From assembly GCF_019375475.1 (NCBI RefSeq), contig NZ_JAHXGQ010000007.1:124001-188000 (forward strand): 64,000 nucleotides of DNA, given 5' to 3'. The position numbers and the translations under genes are program-made. Under the pieces are notes generated by a model. The model was not told the DNA's origin, searched no databases, and worked only from the letters and a program-made list of their open reading frames with translations. This document shows positions 61,718 to 64,000 of the stretch, piece after piece (the stretch's first letter is position 1; each line of letters starts with the position of its first letter). The DNA is from Saccharothrix obliqua. GTDB taxonomy: Bacteria; Actinomycetota; Actinomycetes; Mycobacteriales; Pseudonocardiaceae.

Positions 61718-62848
61718 TCATCCGACCACTCCGCTCTCCCGCAGTTCCGCTATCTCCGCCGCCGACCGGCCCAACTCCGCCAACACCTCGTCCGTGTGCT
61801 GCCCGATCGCGGGCGGCGCGGTGGGCGCGGGTGCCGGGGTGCGGTCGAAGCGGGGCGCGGGCGCGGGTTGCCGCACCCCTCCGACCTCGGTGAACGTGCC
61901 GCGTGCCGCGTTGTGCGGCGCGGTCGGTGCCTCGTCGGGCGTGAGCACGGGTGCCAGGCACGCGTCCGTGCCCGCCGCCAGTTCCGCCCATTCGTCCCGG
62001 GTCCGCGTGGCCACCGCCGCCGCGATCCGCGTGCGCAACTCGGGCCACCGCGCGGTGTCGTGGCGATTCGGGAGATCAACCGCGGACAGCCCGAGCAGCA
62101 CCAGGAGATCGGCGTAGAACTTCTCCTCCAGGGCCCCGATGCTCACGTACTTTCCATCCGACGCGGCATAAATGTCGTAGAACGGCGCGCCACCGTCGAG
62201 CAGGTTCGTGCCGCGCTCGCCCGGCCACGCCCCGGCGGCCCGCATCCCGTGCAGGAACGTCGTCAGCAGCGCCGCGCCGTCCACCATGGCCGCGTCCACC
62301 ACCTGTCCGCGCCCGGACCGCTCGCGCTCGTGCAGGGCCGCCAGCACGCCGACCGCGAGCAGCAGCCCGCCGCCGGCGAAGTCGCCGATGACGTTGAGCG
62401 GCACGGTCGGTGGCGCGCCCGCCCGGCCGATCGGCTCCAACGCGCCCGCGAGCGCGATGTAGTTGACGTCGTGGCCCGCCCGGTCGGCCAGCGGGCCGTC
62501 CTGGCCCCAGCCGGTCACCCGCCCGTACACCAGGCGCGGGTTGCGGGCCAGGCAGTGCGCGGGCCCGATGCCCAGCCGCTCGGCCACCCCCGGCCGGAAG
62601 CCCTCCACCAGCACGTCGGCCCGCGCCACCAGGTCGAGCACCAGCTCCGCGCCCGCCGGTCGCCGGGTGTCGACGCCGATGGACCGCCGCCCGCGCCCCA
62701 GCACGTCACCGGGCACGGCCGCGACCGCGCCGACCCGGTCCACCCGCACCACGGACGCGCCGAGGTCGGCCAGCACCATGCAGCCGAACGGCGCGGGCGC
62801 GAGGCCCGCCAGCTCGACCACGCGCAACCCCGCCAGCGGCCCGCCCAC
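61718..62848 (-). CDS. CaiB/BaiF family CoA-transferase or alpha-methylacyl-CoA racemase
   Basis: 376 aa. Motifs are LAGLRVVELAGLAPAPFGCM, DLGASVVRVDR, GRGRRSIGVDTR, WGQDGPLADRAGHDVNYIAL (His of the racemase pair) and NVIGDFAGGGLLLAVG (Asp). GHD-Y and GDFAGG match alpha-methylacyl-CoA racemase better than formyl-CoA transferase. GTG at 62848 shares a base with the stop of the acyl-CoA dehydrogenase (TAGTG). The two would act together in branched fatty acid or sterol side-chain oxidation (inference). Confidence 0.88.
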   Translation of the reverse strand: MGGPLAGLRVVELAGLAPAPFGCMVLADLGASVVRVDRVGAVAAVPGDVLGRGRRSIGVDTRRPAGAELVLDLVARADVLVEGFRPGVAERLGIGPAHCLARNPRLVYGRVTGWGQDGPLADRAGHDVNYIALAGALEPIGRAGAPPTVPLNVIGDFAGGGLLLAVGVLAALHERERSGRGQVVDAAMVDGAALLTTFLHGMRAAGAWPGERGTNLLDGGAPFYDIYAASDGKYVSIGALEEKFYADLLVLLGLSAVDLPNRHDTARWPELRTRIAAAVATRTRDEWAELAAGTDACLAPVLTPDEAPTAPHNAARGTFTEVGGVRQPAPAPRFDRTPAPAPTAPPAIGQHTDEVLAELGRSAAEIAELRESGVVG

Positions 62849-63996
62849 TAGAGCGACCTCGCGATGATTTCCTTCATGATCTCGTTCGTCCCGCCGTAGA
62901 TCTTCTGCACGCGCGCGTCCGCCCACGCGCGCGCGATCGGGTACTCGGTCATGTAGCCGTAGCCGCCGAACAGCTGAACGCACTCGTCCACCACCCGGCT
63001 CAGCCGCTCGGTGGCCCACCACTTGGCCATCGCCGCGGTCGGCACGTCCAGCCGCCCCGCCAGGTGCTCGGTGACGCACTCGTCCACGAACGCCCTGGTC
63101 ACCCGGGCCTCGGTGGCGCACTCGGCGAGCTTGAACCGGGTGTTCTGGAACTTGATCAGCTCCCGCCCGAACGCCGTGCGGTCCTTGGCGTAGGCCACGG
63201 TGAGGTCGACGGCGGCCTCGATGCCCGCGACGGACGCGACCGCGATGATCAGCCGTTCCTGCGGGAGCTGCCGCATCAGCTGCGCGAAGCCCTGCCCCTC
63301 GACCGACCCGAGCAGGTTGGCCGCGGGCACCCGCACGTCGTCGAAGAACATCTCGGCGGTGTCCTGCCCCTTGAGGCCGATCTTGTCCAGCACCCGGCCG
63401 CGCCGGAAGCCGTGCGCCGCCGCGGTCTCCACGACCAGCAGCGAGATGCCGGCGGCGCCCTGGGCCGGGTCGGTCTTGGCGACCACGATCACCAGGTCGG
63501 CCTGCGCGCCGTTGGTGATGAACGTCTTGGACCCGTTGAGCACGTACTCGTCACCGTCCCGGACCGCACGCGTCCGGGTGTTCTGGAGGTCGGAGCCGCC
63601 GCCGGGCTCGGTCATCGCGATCGCGCCCACGTACTCGCCCGACGCCAGCTTCGGCAGCCACCGGTGCTTCTGCTCCTCGGTCCCGTAGGCGAGCAGGTAG
63701 TGCGCCACGATCCCGCTGTGCACGCTGTTGCCCCACGCGCTGTCGCCGACGCGTGCCTGCTCCTCCAGCAGCACGGCCTCGTGCGCGAACGTGCCGCCGC
63801 CACCGCCGTACTCCTCGGGCACGGACAGGCACAGCAGGCCGACCTCGCCCGCCTTGCGCCAGAACTCCCGGTCCACCTGCTGCTGCGCGGCCCAGCGCGC
63901 GTGGTGCGGTACCGATTCCCTCTCGAAGAACGTGCGGGCCAGGTCGCGGAGCTGGTCCAGGTCGTCCGTCAGCCACGGTGAACGGCGAGTCTGCAT
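62848..63996 (-). CDS. Acyl-CoA dehydrogenase
   Basis: 382-aa FAD flavoenzyme: LCLSVPEEYGGGGGTFAHEA, AMTEPGGGSDLQNTRTRA, GSKTFITNGAQADLVIVVAK, DRTAFGRELIKFQNTRFKLA and QLFGGYGYMTEYPIARAWAD followed by KIYGGTNEIMKEIIARSL. The catalytic Glu is probably that of YGGTNEIM. Substrate chain length is not predictable. Coupled to the racemase-like gene downstream. The start ATG lies 5 nt from the window end. Confidence 0.92.
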   Translation of the reverse strand: MQTRRSPWLTDDLDQLRDLARTFFERESVPHHARWAAQQQVDREFWRKAGEVGLLCLSVPEEYGGGGGTFAHEAVLLEEQARVGDSAWGNSVHSGIVAHYLLAYGTEEQKHRWLPKLASGEYVGAIAMTEPGGGSDLQNTRTRAVRDGDEYVLNGSKTFITNGAQADLVIVVAKTDPAQGAAGISLLVVETAAAHGFRRGRVLDKIGLKGQDTAEMFFDDVRVPAANLLGSVEGQGFAQLMRQLPQERLIIAVASVAGIEAAVDLTVAYAKDRTAFGRELIKFQNTRFKLAECATEARVTRAFVDECVTEHLAGRLDVPTAAMAKWWATERLSRVVDECVQLFGGYGYMTEYPIARAWADARVQKIYGGTNEIMKEIIARSL

Positions 63997-64000
63997 GGGG

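Noticed and set aside
22-64000. CRISPR arrays, insertion sequences, integrases or att sites
   Set aside because: No regularly spaced repeats, transposase, integrase or tRNA-end duplication was seen; the tRNA-Leu has no nearby copy of its 3' end.

Overview
The window is 64 kb of very GC-rich DNA with densely packed genes, many GTG/TTG starts, frequent 4-base GTGA/ATGA overlaps and several apparently leaderless promoters. Lsr2, KdpF, a CsoR-type repressor, a CAA-anticodon tRNA-Leu of 74 nt and the general gene content point to an actinomycete, probably a Pseudonocardiaceae member of the Saccharothrix/Lentzea/Actinosynnema kind (inference; no marker gene such as 16S is present). No insertion sequence, prophage or CRISPR array was seen.

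Layout. 1-4.7 kb: an ABC transporter (permease cut by the window edge, plus ATPase) divergent from a two-component system. 4.9-10.3 kb: a methyltransferase, then the Kdp potassium pump as a translationally coupled chain (27-aa peptide, kdpF, kdpA, kdpB, kdpC). 10.5-17.4 kb: metabolic and hypothetical genes (ABM monooxygenase, zinc alcohol dehydrogenase, VOC protein, SAM methyltransferase, SUKH protein) and a TetR-SDR-GNAT unit with two matching 16-bp operators. 17.5-28.2 kb: a secreted LamG protein and a 2283-aa Rhs/HINT polymorphic toxin with a papain-like tip, followed by a small candidate immunity gene. 28.3-31.7 kb: two ABC-F proteins behind a leader peptide. 31.9-36.7 kb: a squalene/phytoene-synthase-like protein coupled to an MpaB-family oxygenase with EF-hands, and a lasso-peptide maturation pair (a B2-RRE fusion and an asparagine-synthetase-like cyclase) for which no precursor gene could be found.

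37.0-44.4 kb is the most interesting part. A nucleoside-phosphorylase-fold protein carries a short C-terminal motif (around GQQVGVQ) that reappears at the N-termini of two paralogous four-helix membrane proteins in the same operon. The arrangement resembles effector/adaptor modules joined by homotypic (amyloid-like) motifs. Divergent to it is a NUDIX protein with a C-terminal regulatory-type domain, and two more NUDIX genes follow. Three near-identical palindromes (GTC-N5-GAC) lie in front of these genes, suggesting one nucleotide-sensing regulon.

44.5-64 kb: a TPR protein, an XRE regulator, tRNA-Leu with a clear terminator, a CsoR-family repressor, lsr2, a fused aminodeoxychorismate synthase, a metallophosphoesterase, a three-gene polyamine operon, an S9 peptidase, an erm rRNA methyltransferase with a leader peptide, competing stems and a WhiB7-like promoter, the gcvT-glyA operon under a tandem glycine riboswitch, small conserved membrane proteins, and an acyl-CoA dehydrogenase/CoA-transferase pair.
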